This document shows, piece after piece, positions 17,404-24,484 of a stretch of 64,000 nucleotides of DNA. The stretch comes from Limnohabitans sp. (GTDB taxonomy: Bacteria; Pseudomonadota; Gammaproteobacteria; Burkholderiales; Burkholderiaceae_C), in contig NZ_JAFEIF010000036.1 in assembly GCF_017848645.1 (NCBI RefSeq), positions 1-64,000 on the forward strand, given 5' to 3'. How positions within the stretch are numbered: the first letter of the stretch is position 1; each line of letters opens with the position of its first letter. Below the pieces are notes generated by a model that was given only the letters and a program-made list of their open reading frames with translations, was not told the origin of the DNA and ran no database searches. Position numbers and translations under genes: made by a program.

Positions 17404-18093
17404 TTAGATGCCGACGCGTTTGACGTCGGTCAACAGCATGGTTTTGCCGCCGTCGACTTCGACGCTGACGCTGCCGTCGGCCGGGTTGCTGGAGATGGCG
17501 CGCACGGTGGACAAGGTGCTGACCGGAACAGGGACACTCTTGCCATTGACCACGGCGGTGGCGCTCAGGCGGTACAAACCGCTGGGCACGGGGTTTTCTG
17601 CAGCGTCCTTGCCGTTCCACGAAATCGGGGTGGTGCCGGGCGTTTGTGGTCCTGCGGTCAGCTCTTGCACGAGGCGACCTTGGCTGTCGAACACGCTGAC
17701 CTGAACGCCGCTGGCGCCCATGGGCAGGTCGATGCTGCCATCGATGGCGCCGCCCGAAGTCAGCTGGGTGGGTGTGTCGGTCACGGCCACTTTTTTACCA
17801 ATCAGTGAGGCGCTGCCCAGCATGCGCTCGCCCGACATGGAGGTGACGAATTTGTCCAGCGAGCCCTGCATGTTGGTCAGCGCTTCGAGCTGCGAGAACT
17901 GGGCCAGCTGGGCCACAAAAGCTTCGTTCTTCACGGGCTCCAGCGGATTCTGGTTTTGCAGCTGCGCAGTGAACAAGGTCAGGAAATCCTGCTTGCCCAT
18001 GTCTTCGCTGGTTTTTTTGGCGGCGTCTTTCACGTCTTCGTAGCGCGAGACGTTTTTGAGCAGGCTGGACGATGTCACGTTAGGTGTGGCCAT
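17404..18093 (-). CDS. flgD: Hook-capping protein FlgD
   Basis: Scaffold that caps the growing hook. N-terminal motif GKQDFLTLFTAQLQNQNPLEP and FVAQLAQFSQLEALTNMQ are conserved; the C-terminal half has the FlgD Ig/tudor-like folds (VQVSVFDSQGRLVQEL, ISWNGKDAAENPVPSGLYR). Length 229 is usual. It follows flgC by 14 bases and precedes flgE. Confidence 0.95.
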   Translation of the reverse strand: MATPNVTSSSLLKNVSRYEDVKDAAKKTSEDMGKQDFLTLFTAQLQNQNPLEPVKNEAFVAQLAQFSQLEALTNMQGSLDKFVTSMSGERMLGSASLIGKKVAVTDTPTQLTSGGAIDGSIDLPMGASGVQVSVFDSQGRLVQELTAGPQTPGTTPISWNGKDAAENPVPSGLYRLSATAVVNGKSVPVPVSTLSTVRAISSNPADGSVSVEVDGGKTMLLTDVKRVGI

Positions 18094-18107
18094 GGGGTGC
18101 TTTCAGG

Positions 18108-18533
18108 TCAGGCCTTGGAGATGTCCAGCGTGCGCATCATCAGTTGACGCGCCGTGTTGATCACTTCGACGTTGTTTTGGTAGGAGCGTGCGGCGGCCAT
18201 CATCTCGACCATTTCGGTGACTTCGCTCACGTTGGTCTGGTAGACGTAACCGTCCTTGTCGGCCAGGGGGTTGTTCGGGTCTGACACGCGCCGTGGCGGG
18301 GCGGTGTCATCGGCCATGCGGTCGATCTTCACGCCGCCCACGTAGGGAGCACCGTTGTGAGTCATCTGTGAATCCATCAAGGCCTTGAACACCGGGCGCT
18401 TGGCGCGAAAAGCATCTTGCTCGGTGGTGGCCACGGTGCCTGCGTTGGCCAGGTTGGAGGCGGTGGCGTTCATGCGGGTCAGCTGCGCGTTCAGCGCTGT
18501 GCCTGCAATGCCGAAAATATTGTCCATGGCCAT
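18108..18533 (-). CDS. flgC: Proximal rod protein FlgC
   Basis: Proximal rod component, 141 residues. N-terminus DNIFGIAGTALNAQLTRMNA and C-terminus EMVEMMAAARSYQNNVEVIN are the standard rod-protein zippers. Two ATGs two codons apart are possible starts. Only two bases separate it from the flgB stop, so the two are cotranslated. Confidence 0.95.
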   Translation of the reverse strand: MAMDNIFGIAGTALNAQLTRMNATASNLANAGTVATTEQDAFRAKRPVFKALMDSQMTHNGAPYVGGVKIDRMADDTAPPRRVSDPNNPLADKDGYVYQTNVSEVTEMVEMMAAARSYQNNVEVINTARQLMMRTLDISKA

Positions 18534-18535
18534 GT

Positions 18536-18925
18536 TCAGTCTCCTCTCAAGGCTTTGCGCACGCTGCTCACGCGGCTTTCCAGAAAGTTCAGCGTGGCCT
18601 GGTAGTCGGCGGCGGCTTTACCGTACTGGGCTTGTTCCACGCTCATCTCGACGGTGTTGCCGTCAAAGGCGGTGTTGAACGGTGTGCGGTAACGCATGCC
18701 ATCGGCATCGATTCCCTGGCCCACGGCAAAGTGGCCCTGGCTGGTGGTGGTCATGGCGCTGCCTTGCTGTTGCGTCTCTTTCATGACGGCCTTGAAGTCG
18801 ATGTCCCGCGCTTTGTAGTTGGGCGTATCGGCGTTGGCGATGTTTTGCGCCAACACTTCAAGGCGGCGGCTTTTGACTTGCAAAGCTTGTTCATGCACGC
18901 CGAGTGCCTGGTTTAACAAATTCAT
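18536..18925 (-). CDS. flgB: Proximal rod protein FlgB
   Basis: First gene of the hook-basal-body operon; a proximal rod protein exported by the flagellar secretion system. The track start is 11 codons early; the ATG at 18925 with CAGGAG nine bases upstream gives MNLLNQALGVHEQALQVKSRR, the family start, and a 129-residue protein of normal size. The motif NIANADTPNYKARDIDFK is conserved. A full-consensus sigma-54 promoter lies about 90 bases upstream, implying activation by an enhancer-binding protein rather than a FlhDC-type sigma-70 promoter. Confidence 0.95.
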   Translation of the reverse strand: MNLLNQALGVHEQALQVKSRRLEVLAQNIANADTPNYKARDIDFKAVMKETQQQGSAMTTTSQGHFAVGQGIDADGMRYRTPFNTAFDGNTVEMSVEQAQYGKAAADYQATLNFLESRVSSVRKALRGD

Positions 18926-18986
18926 CTGGACTCCTGTGGTCGCGGGTTCGATGGTCAAGGTCCGTCAATTTTTTGACGAGGGGTGC

Positions 18987-19013
18987 TCAAGTTGAGCGGC
19001 TTGTGGTCGATAG
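18987..19013 (+). promoter_or_regulatory. Sigma-28-like promoter on the strand opposite flgB
   Basis: TCAAGTTG, 11-base spacer, GTCGATAG on the plus strand. The -35 matches the fliD and flgM boxes at seven of eight positions and the -10 is the same type as that of flgM (GTCGATTC). It points away from flgB, into the 3' end of the transglycosylase gene on the antisense strand, with flgA as the next gene in its own direction. It covers the predicted start region of the flgB sigma-54 promoter. Function is not established. Confidence 0.5.
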
Positions 19014-19014
19014 C

Positions 19015-19031
19015 TGCAAAAGCCGTGCCAA
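19015..19031 (-). promoter_or_regulatory. Sigma-54 promoter, flgB operon
   Basis: The minus strand reads TTGGCACGGCTTTTGCA, matching all 14 constrained positions of YTGGCACGrNNNTTGCW. Transcription would start near 19004, giving flgB a leader of about 80 bases. This is the strongest promoter match in the window. Confidence 0.85.
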
Positions 19032-19068
19032 GTCAATTTGTGGTCTTTGGAATTAGACCGATTTGCCC

Positions 19069-19130
19069 TTGCCGCTCAGAGCGGCAATTTGCCGTCAGCG
19101 GCAATGGCTGGCGGCCAGCCATTGCCGCTG
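19069..19130 (-). repeat. Two hairpins between transglycosylase gene and flgB
   Basis: A perfect 16-bp inverted repeat (CAGCGGCAATGGCTGG and its complement, 3-base loop, 19096-19130) begins one base beyond the transglycosylase stop. A second perfect 8-bp repeat (TTGCCGCT/AGCGGCAA, 19069-19087) follows. Both share the GCGGCAA word. No T run follows, so this is either a factor-assisted terminator, an mRNA-stabilising end, or a REP-like repeat. It lies about 40 bases before the flgB promoter and would separate the two units. Confidence 0.7.
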
Positions 19131-19131
19131 C

Positions 19132-20283
19132 TCAGCGCAGCGCGTTGGGCGCGGCGGTTGGCAAGGCCGCAGGAAGCGTGCTGGCCACTTCGTCGTACAG
19201 GCGGGTCATGCCCCCCTTGCCCAATGCGCCGAGCACAGGGGCGGCTGCGTTACGGGCGGCTTGGGGCAGCAGGGCATTGGTCAAGGTGTGCAGTCCCGCC
19301 AAAATGGAATTGCGCGTGATGGGGCCTCGTGTGTCTTGCCCCACATGCAGATAGCGCGCCTGTGGCCCGGCAATGGGCAAGGGTGCATCGGGCCGTGTTT
19401 CTTGCCGCGCTGCCGGGGTCAGCACCGTCAGGTACAAATCGTCCAGACCGATGGGGGGGCCTTTGACGCGCAGACCGGCTTGAGAGAAATAGCGGTCCAC
19501 CAGGTCCAGTTGCTGCAGCAAGCCCATGCCCAAAATCGCGCGCGGGTTGTCTTTGAAGCCCACTGCGGCGGCCCCCCGGTTGGGGCCATTGCAAAACTGG
19601 ATGATGCCGTGGCAGTTGCCGTTGCTGGCCTGGGGGTTCATGCCGCCGCTCTCCATCAGGCTCAGGCGGGCAAAGTCATCGGGCTGAAAGTTGTAGCGAT
19701 CGGCCAGGGCCAGGACCCGGTCCTTGACAGCGCTCACCTCGGCGGCAGGCACAAAACCCTTGGCCACGGCCCGCTCCAGTGTTTTGTCCAGCACCGGGTG
19801 CTGGCCGGTGCTGGCCGAGTGGCTGGCCCAGGCGGCCGGACGGCTGGCCAACGCATTGGCCGTCAGGGGGGGCGGACTGGCCAGTTGCGCCACCGATTGG
19901 GCGCTGCGCGGACTCAAGTCCAGGGGCCCGGGCGTCTCGCTGCGGGCAAGAGCGGGCATCTGCAGGCTGGAGAAATCGATTTTTTGCCCCGTCAGGATCA
20001 GGTTCGGGTTGTCAATCTGGTTGCGTGCTGCCACCTGGTGCGCCAGGCGCATGGCCTGCTGCTCGGTGATGGGCTGCTGGTTTTGCCGGTAATGGGCCTT
20101 GACCAGACCGATCAAGGTGTCACCTTCCTGCGCTTGGACCCTGCCACTGCGCGGGGCCACATCGGCCAGCATCTGGCCAAAGGCCCCCGCGCGGCCTGTC
20201 GCAGGCGCCAGCGCCCCGCTGCCCGAAGGGGCAGGGGGGCTCAGCGCAGGCAGGCTGGGCAAAGGGGTCAACAGGTTGCTCAT
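19132..20283 (-). CDS. LysM and lytic-transglycosylase protein, probable flagellar peptidoglycan hydrolase
   Basis: A 383-residue protein with a LysM-like segment (about residues 48-103, EGDTLIGLVKAHY ... NLILTGQKI) and a C-terminal soluble-lytic-transglycosylase-like fold (about 185-330). The likely catalytic glutamate is E211 in LSLMESGGMNPQASN, followed by the GIIQF loop equivalent to the GLMQ motif. No signal peptide is evident, so export could be through the flagellar apparatus, as for FlgJ. It lies on the flgB strand, between flgB and the divergent flgA, and FlgJ here lacks its muramidase domain, so this protein probably opens the peptidoglycan for the rod. A sigma-54-like site lies about 97 bases upstream, inside the flgA start region. 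Confidence 0.75.
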   Translation of the reverse strand: MSNLLTPLPSLPALSPPAPSGSGALAPATGRAGAFGQMLADVAPRSGRVQAQEGDTLIGLVKAHYRQNQQPITEQQAMRLAHQVAARNQIDNPNLILTGQKIDFSSLQMPALARSETPGPLDLSPRSAQSVAQLASPPPLTANALASRPAAWASHSASTGQHPVLDKTLERAVAKGFVPAAEVSAVKDRVLALADRYNFQPDDFARLSLMESGGMNPQASNGNCHGIIQFCNGPNRGAAAVGFKDNPRAILGMGLLQQLDLVDRYFSQAGLRVKGPPIGLDDLYLTVLTPAARQETRPDAPLPIAGPQARYLHVGQDTRGPITRNSILAGLHTLTNALLPQAARNAAAPVLGALGKGGMTRLYDEVASTLPAALPTAAPNALR

Positions 20284-20307
20284 GTCGTTGGCAGGTAGTT
20301 CTGGGGG

Positions 20308-20324
20308 CTGGTCTCGTTTTTGCT
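20308..20324 (+). promoter_or_regulatory. Possible sigma-54 promoter, flgA
   Basis: CTGGTCTCGTTTTTGCT has GG and GC correctly spaced and a good -12 (TTTGCT) but a poor -24 core, 10 of 14 positions. If real, transcription starts near 20335, so flgA would use the ATG at 20340 or later rather than 20331. Confidence 0.25.
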
Positions 20325-20330
20325 TGGTAG

Positions 20331-21149
20331 ATGGAAATCATGAACACTGTCAAAACTTTCACACCTATGAAACCCTCCATGCAAATGCTGTGCCGACTTC
20401 TGGACCAGGTCACGATCCGTGGCCTCTGGCTCGGGGCGGTGTTCTGTTTGAGCAGTTGGACGGCCGTGGCGGCCATACCGGTCATATCGGCCACGCCTGC
20501 AGCAGCCCTGCAAAAAGCGGTGGTCGACTGGGTGGCGCAAACCCAATCGGTGGCGGCCGAATCGGTCGTGCTCGCCCCCATGGACCCACGCCTTCAGGTC
20601 AAGGCCTGCGCCAGCCCTCTGGCCATGGATTTGCCCTTTGCCAGCCCCGATACCATCCGCGTGCGCTGCGCCCAACCGACCTGGCAGTTGTATGTGCGAG
20701 TGTCCGTTGCTGGGCGTGTGGCGGCACCGTCCGGCCAGGCCAAGGCCGAATCGGCACCGGTTGAGAAACGCCAGGTGCTGGTGGCGGCTGTCCCTTTGCA
20801 GCGCGGCATGAGCTTGACCGAGGCTCATGTTCGGCTGGCCCCTGTCGATACATCGGGTATGCCCGCCAATGTTCTTGAGCAAGTTTCCCAAATTCTGCAC
20901 AGTGAGGTGGTGCGCGATGTCCGCCCCGATACCCCTTTGCGCAGTCAGGACATTCGGCCTACCGTGCTCGTCAAAAGGGGCCAGATGGTGCTGATGTCGA
21001 TCGGGCAAGCCCAGGGGTTTCAGATCTCGGCCCGGGTAGAAGCACAGCAAGACGGTCGCTACGGCGAGCAAATCAAGCTCAAAAACCGCGATTCCGGGCG
21101 TATGCTCACGGGTTTGGTCAAAGGTCCCAACCAGGTGCAAGGCCTTTAA
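20331..21149 (+). CDS. flgA: P-ring assembly chaperone FlgA
   Basis: Periplasmic chaperone for P-ring (FlgI) assembly. A hydrophobic export signal is present (RGLWLGAVFCLSSWTAVAA) and the C-terminal SAF-like domain reads VAAVPLQRGMSLTEAHVRL through RDSGRMLTGLVKGPNQVQ, the standard FlgA ending. At 272 residues it is longer than enteric FlgA (219) because of an extended N-terminal domain. The start is uncertain: ATGs at 20331, 20340 and 20367 all precede the signal and none has a clear ribosome-binding site. The gene is divergent from the transglycosylase across 47 bases. Confidence 0.92.
   Translation: MEIMNTVKTFTPMKPSMQMLCRLLDQVTIRGLWLGAVFCLSSWTAVAAIPVISATPAAALQKAVVDWVAQTQSVAAESVVLAPMDPRLQVKACASPLAMDLPFASPDTIRVRCAQPTWQLYVRVSVAGRVAAPSGQAKAESAPVEKRQVLVAAVPLQRGMSLTEAHVRLAPVDTSGMPANVLEQVSQILHSEVVRDVRPDTPLRSQDIRPTVLVKRGQMVLMSIGQAQGFQISARVEAQQDGRYGEQIKLKNRDSGRMLTGLVKGPNQVQGL
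20380..20396 (-). promoter_or_regulatory. Sigma-54-like promoter, transglycosylase gene
   Basis: The minus strand reads TCGGCACAGCATTTGCA, 12 of 14 constrained sigma-54 positions with correct spacing. Predicted start near 20369, about 86 bases before the transglycosylase ATG, a leader length like that of flgB. It lies within the 5' coding region of flgA. Confidence 0.5.
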
Positions 21150-21192
21150 TTCGCCAGATCATGAAATTCATGAAAATAATCACCTGTTGGGC

Positions 21193-21219
21193 TCAAGTTC
21201 TAGAATCAGCTGTCGATTC
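21193..21219 (+). promoter_or_regulatory. Sigma-28 promoter, flgM
   Basis: TCAAGTTC, 11-base spacer, GTCGATTC, about 55 bases before the flgM ATG. The -35 is identical to that of flaG. FliA-driven flgM is the classical negative feedback on late flagellar genes. Confidence 0.8.
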
Positions 21220-21273
21220 TGTATGCGAGCGAGGTCTCAGCTCATTGAACAGAGACCAGAAAAGAGAACCATC

Positions 21274-21576
21274 ATGACTGATCCCATCTCTAGTTTTCGC
21301 CGGGTTGCCCAAATGGACTCGTCCAATCGCCAAGTGTCTGCGAGGGCCCAGGAGCGGGCGTCTGACGCTGCGCCCGAAGGCCTCGCCAAGGTCTTGGCAC
21401 CCCAGACCGACGAAGTCAAACTGAGCGCCGTTGCGCAAAAAGCCATGCAAGAGCCAGAATTCGACCGGGCCAAAGTCGAGGCCATCAAACTCGCCATTCA
21501 GCAGGGTCAATACCCTCTGGATACGCGCCGCATCGCCGAAAATTTCCTGGCCATTGAAAAAATGATCAAGGAATGA
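21274..21576 (+). CDS. flgM: Anti-sigma-28 factor FlgM
   Basis: Binds and inhibits sigma-28 (FliA) until exported after hook completion. The ATG at 21274 (MTDPISSFRRVAQ) with AAAGAGAA upstream gives 100 residues, the normal size; the track ORF runs 29 codons too far upstream, through the sigma-28 promoter. The C-terminal sigma-binding half (DEVKLSAVAQKAM ... VEAIKLAIQQGQYPLD) is conserved and the N-terminal half is Arg/Ala-rich and probably disordered. flgN follows after seven bases. Confidence 0.93.
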   Translation: MTDPISSFRRVAQMDSSNRQVSARAQERASDAAPEGLAKVLAPQTDEVKLSAVAQKAMQEPEFDRAKVEAIKLAIQQGQYPLDTRRIAENFLAIEKMIKE

Positions 21577-21583
21577 ATCCGGT

Positions 21584-22021
21584 ATGAGCCCCAGCCCAAC
21601 ACTGCCTGAGCTGAGTCCTCCAAACGGCACGATGGACGCCTTGCTCGCCCATGCGCCGGCGGATACGGCACGCCTGGCCGAGTTGCTGGCGCTGGAGTTC
21701 GAGGTGTTGAAAGCCCGTAATATGGAGGGCTTTGAGGCTTTGCAGGAAGAAAGAATTCAAGTTTTGCAGCGCTTGTCCCAAGTCGCCCAATGGGCGGCAG
21801 GTCTGGAGTCGGTGCCCGTGCTGTGGCAAAACCTCCAAGCCGAACTGCTGCAGTGCAAACAAGACCATTTGCGCAATATCCAGCTGCTCCAGCGACAGTT
21901 GCAAGCGGTCAAAGGTGCTTTGCAAGCCCTTCAAGGCGAGTCGGCTGCCACGGTCGATCTTTATGACCGCCTCGGTCAAGTCTCACGTCGCCACAAATCC
22001 AGCCCTTTTCTGGATGCCTGA
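21584..22021 (+). CDS. flgN: FlgK/FlgL export chaperone FlgN
   Basis: Cytoplasmic chaperone that delivers FlgK and FlgL to the export gate. The 145-residue protein is almost entirely helical (ARLAELLALEFEVLKARNMEGFEALQEER, quoted core LLALEFEVLKARN) and ends in a basic stretch (RLGQVSRRHKSS), as in FlgN. It is seven bases after flgM, the usual pairing, so it shares the flgM sigma-28 promoter and possibly read-through from flgA. Confidence 0.87.
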   Translation: MSPSPTLPELSPPNGTMDALLAHAPADTARLAELLALEFEVLKARNMEGFEALQEERIQVLQRLSQVAQWAAGLESVPVLWQNLQAELLQCKQDHLRNIQLLQRQLQAVKGALQALQGESAATVDLYDRLGQVSRRHKSSPFLDA

Positions 22022-22067
22022 TCTTCTGCCCCATCGGGTTTGAGTTGTTCCCAGACCTGGTTCGCAC

Positions 22068-23432
22068 TCACTTGGAAGCGCGACCGGCCGAAGGGGACCA
22101 AGGCGTGAAAGCCACGGCCGCAGCCGTCACCACGCCATACAGCAGCATGGCCAGCGCCACCAGCCCATAAAAATCGCCCGCTGTGCCCTGGTGTTGCGCC
22201 AGCCACCAGCCCGCACCCGCCACCAACACCAGCCGCACCGTGCCGGCCAGCACCGGGCCAATGACCTGGCCTGCACCTTGAGATGCGAAGTACAGCGTCA
22301 GGCCCAGGCCAAAGAAAGGGAAGGCCGGGCCGGCCGTCACCAGATATTGCCGCGCGTAGGCCAGCACCGCCTCGTCTTGCGTGAACAGGCGCGCCCACAG
22401 ATCCGGCGCCAGCGTGACCACCGCACCGATCACTGCCAAGTTCAGGGCCGACACGCCAGCGGCCACCCAGGCCACGCGCCGCGCCCGCGCCACCTGGCCG
22501 GCGCCCATGGCCATGCCCACCATGGGCACAGCGGCCACGCCAATGCCAAAAGCGATCGGGATCAGCAAAAACTCCAGCCGCTGGCCGATGCCGTACCCGG
22601 CCAGTGCTTCGGTGCCCAGTTGCGCCAGCAGGCCGGTAAAAATCAGGATCGCCAGCACCGACTGCACCGGCGACAAGCAGGCCACCGCCCCCACCCGCAG
22701 GATGTCGACGAACAAAGCGCGCTGCAGCACAAAGCCCTGCAGGTGCAGCGTCAAGCGCCCCTGGCTGCGGACCAGGTACCACAGGAAATACAATACGCCT
22801 GCCGCGGTGGCCAGGATGTGGCCCAGCGCTACCCCCACCATGCCCAGGGCCGGCACGGGCCCGGCCCCCAGCGACAGCGCACCGCCCAGCACAATTTGCA
22901 AACCGGCGGTGGCCACCAGTGCCAACGAGGGCGCGCGCATGTTGCCCGTGCCCCGCACGATGGAGGCCAGCGTGTTGAGCAGCCAGACCAGGACGGCCCC
23001 GGCAAACAGCACTTGGCCGTATTGCACCGCCTGCAGCTGCACCGCACCCCGCCCGCCCAGCAGCGCGTAAAAGTCAGGGCCCCAGAGCAAAAAGAGGGCG
23101 CTGTAAATCAGGCCCGCACCCAAGCCAATGAGCAAGGCGTGTTGCACCAGGCTGTGCGCACGCACCAGGTCCGAAGCGCCCAGGGCTCGGCTGATGGCCG
23201 CCGACACGCCCCCGCCCATGGCCCCGGCCGACATCATCTGGGTGAGCATGGCAAACGGGAACACCAGGGCCATGGCTGCCAGCGGTGTGGTGCCCATGCG
23301 GCCCACGTAATAGGTTTCGGCCACGCCCACCAGCACCGTCATCACCATGGCCAACACATTGGGTGCAGCCAGGCGCAGCAAGGTGGGCAAGATCGGGGCC
23401 GTGAGCAGCCTTTGCAAATCAGGTGTGCTCAT
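22068..23432 (-). CDS. MATE family efflux transporter
   Basis: Inner-membrane multidrug/toxin antiporter of the MATE superfamily. The 454 residues contain about 12 hydrophobic segments arranged as two related halves; typical motifs are AAPNVLAMVMTVLVGVAETYYVGRMG near the start (core VAETYYVGRMG) and the SIVRGTGNM loop. The drug or metabolite exported cannot be told from the sequence. It converges on flgN and starts eight bases after the small hypothetical gene upstream, so those two are probably cotranscribed. Confidence 0.9.
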   Translation of the reverse strand: MSTPDLQRLLTAPILPTLLRLAAPNVLAMVMTVLVGVAETYYVGRMGTTPLAAMALVFPFAMLTQMMSAGAMGGGVSAAISRALGASDLVRAHSLVQHALLIGLGAGLIYSALFLLWGPDFYALLGGRGAVQLQAVQYGQVLFAGAVLVWLLNTLASIVRGTGNMRAPSLALVATAGLQIVLGGALSLGAGPVPALGMVGVALGHILATAAGVLYFLWYLVRSQGRLTLHLQGFVLQRALFVDILRVGAVACLSPVQSVLAILIFTGLLAQLGTEALAGYGIGQRLEFLLIPIAFGIGVAAVPMVGMAMGAGQVARARRVAWVAAGVSALNLAVIGAVVTLAPDLWARLFTQDEAVLAYARQYLVTAGPAFPFFGLGLTLYFASQGAGQVIGPVLAGTVRLVLVAGAGWWLAQHQGTAGDFYGLVALAMLLYGVVTAAAVAFTPWSPSAGRASK

Positions 23433-23439
23433 GTTGTGT

Positions 23440-23787
23440 TCAATCCAGAGGGCTTGGCTGGACTGGGGCAGGCGCTTGCAAGAGCTGGTCCATGGGCCAC
23501 TGCAGCAGCTCGGCCAGGCGGCAGACCACCCAGCGCGCCTCGCCAGGCGTGACCACGGCGGGCGCGGTCAGCAGGCCGGCTTCGCATTGCGCCAGCACCA
23601 GCTCTTCGGTGATGCCGAGGGTGAACTGCATGTTGGCGGCTTTTTCCGTCAGCAGGTTGGCCAGGTCTTCGCACAGCTCGTAACGGGCGGCCAGATCCCG
23701 CTGGCCCAGCGTGGGCTTGATCTTGCCGGGCGGCACGTACAGGGCCATGAAGGAGGCGGGGATGTCGATCTGGAATTCTTGGGTCAT
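23440..23787 (-). CDS. Conserved hypothetical protein, 115 residues
   Basis: Small cytoplasmic protein without transmembrane segments or a recognised catalytic motif. It reads as a compact helical protein (ARYELCEDLANLLTEKAANM, then WVVCRLAELLQWPMDQLL). I recall similar short proteins in Comamonadaceae, sometimes labelled as chaperone-like without clear basis, so I assign no function. It is eight bases upstream of the MATE gene on the same strand. Start at 23787 is the first ATG. Confidence 0.65.
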   Translation of the reverse strand: MTQEFQIDIPASFMALYVPPGKIKPTLGQRDLAARYELCEDLANLLTEKAANMQFTLGITEELVLAQCEAGLLTAPAVVTPGEARWVVCRLAELLQWPMDQLLQAPAPVQPSPLD

Positions 23788-23934
23788 GGTGTAGCAGGCG
23801 TTCTGGGTGTGAATTAACGCACAGACGCAGCGACCCTGTTTTTTTAAATTGGTGGCGACGCCGGTTTTTGGGTGCTTCTGTCGCGGTGGACGGAGCCGGG
23901 GCCGGCGCTTTGTCCCACTTTAAAAGGAATCTCT

Positions 23935-24411
23935 ATGCGAAACACCTTGTCTGCCTTGACCCTTGCTGTGCTGGCGCTGTCTGCGGGCCTTGCTTTGGCG
24001 CAAGACCCTGGTGGACCGAAAACCCGTGAACAGGTGCGCGCCGAGTTGATGGAGGCGATCCGCACGGGCGACATGCCTGCCAACGACGAGACCGGACGCA
24101 TGCTCAATGAGGTCAACCCGTCAGCCTACCCGCCCAAAGTGGTAGCACCTTGCAAGACGCGCGAGCAAGTGCGTGCCGAATTGGCCGAGGCGCGGCGCAC
24201 GGGCAATATCCCGTCCACGGACGAGAGTGGCTGCCTGCTCAACGAAATCAACCCGTCGGCTTACCCGCCCAAGCCCGTTGTGCCATGCAAAACCCGCGAG
24301 CAAGTGCGCGCCGAACTGGACGAGGCCAAGCGCACCGGCAACATGCCTGCCCCTGACGAAAGCGGCTGCATGCTCAGGGACATGTACCCGGATTTGTACC
24401 CCAAGAGATAA
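23935..24411 (+). CDS. Exported protein with three 45-residue DUF4148-like repeats
   Basis: A 158-residue exported protein. The ATG at 23935, with AAAAGGA upstream, opens a clear signal peptide ending LALA before QDP; the track start is 21 codons early. The mature part is almost wholly three tandem repeats beginning KTREQVRAEL (residues 29, 74, 119), each continuing with EAxRTGxMPAxDExGxxLNExNPSAYPPK; the third is shortened and diverges at its end. The motif resembles DUF4148. Four cysteines occur, one in each linker and one in the SGC of repeats two and three, suggesting two disulfides in the periplasm; repeat one has Arg instead of Cys. Function unknown. Confidence 0.82.
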   Translation: MRNTLSALTLAVLALSAGLALAQDPGGPKTREQVRAELMEAIRTGDMPANDETGRMLNEVNPSAYPPKVVAPCKTREQVRAELAEARRTGNIPSTDESGCLLNEINPSAYPPKPVVPCKTREQVRAELDEAKRTGNMPAPDESGCMLRDMYPDLYPKR

Positions 24412-24484
24412 ATCCAGCATCCAGCACGCTGCCTCGTGAACGCCAGCTCATTGGAGGCAAGATAGCGTCGCAGCGTGCGCAGGC

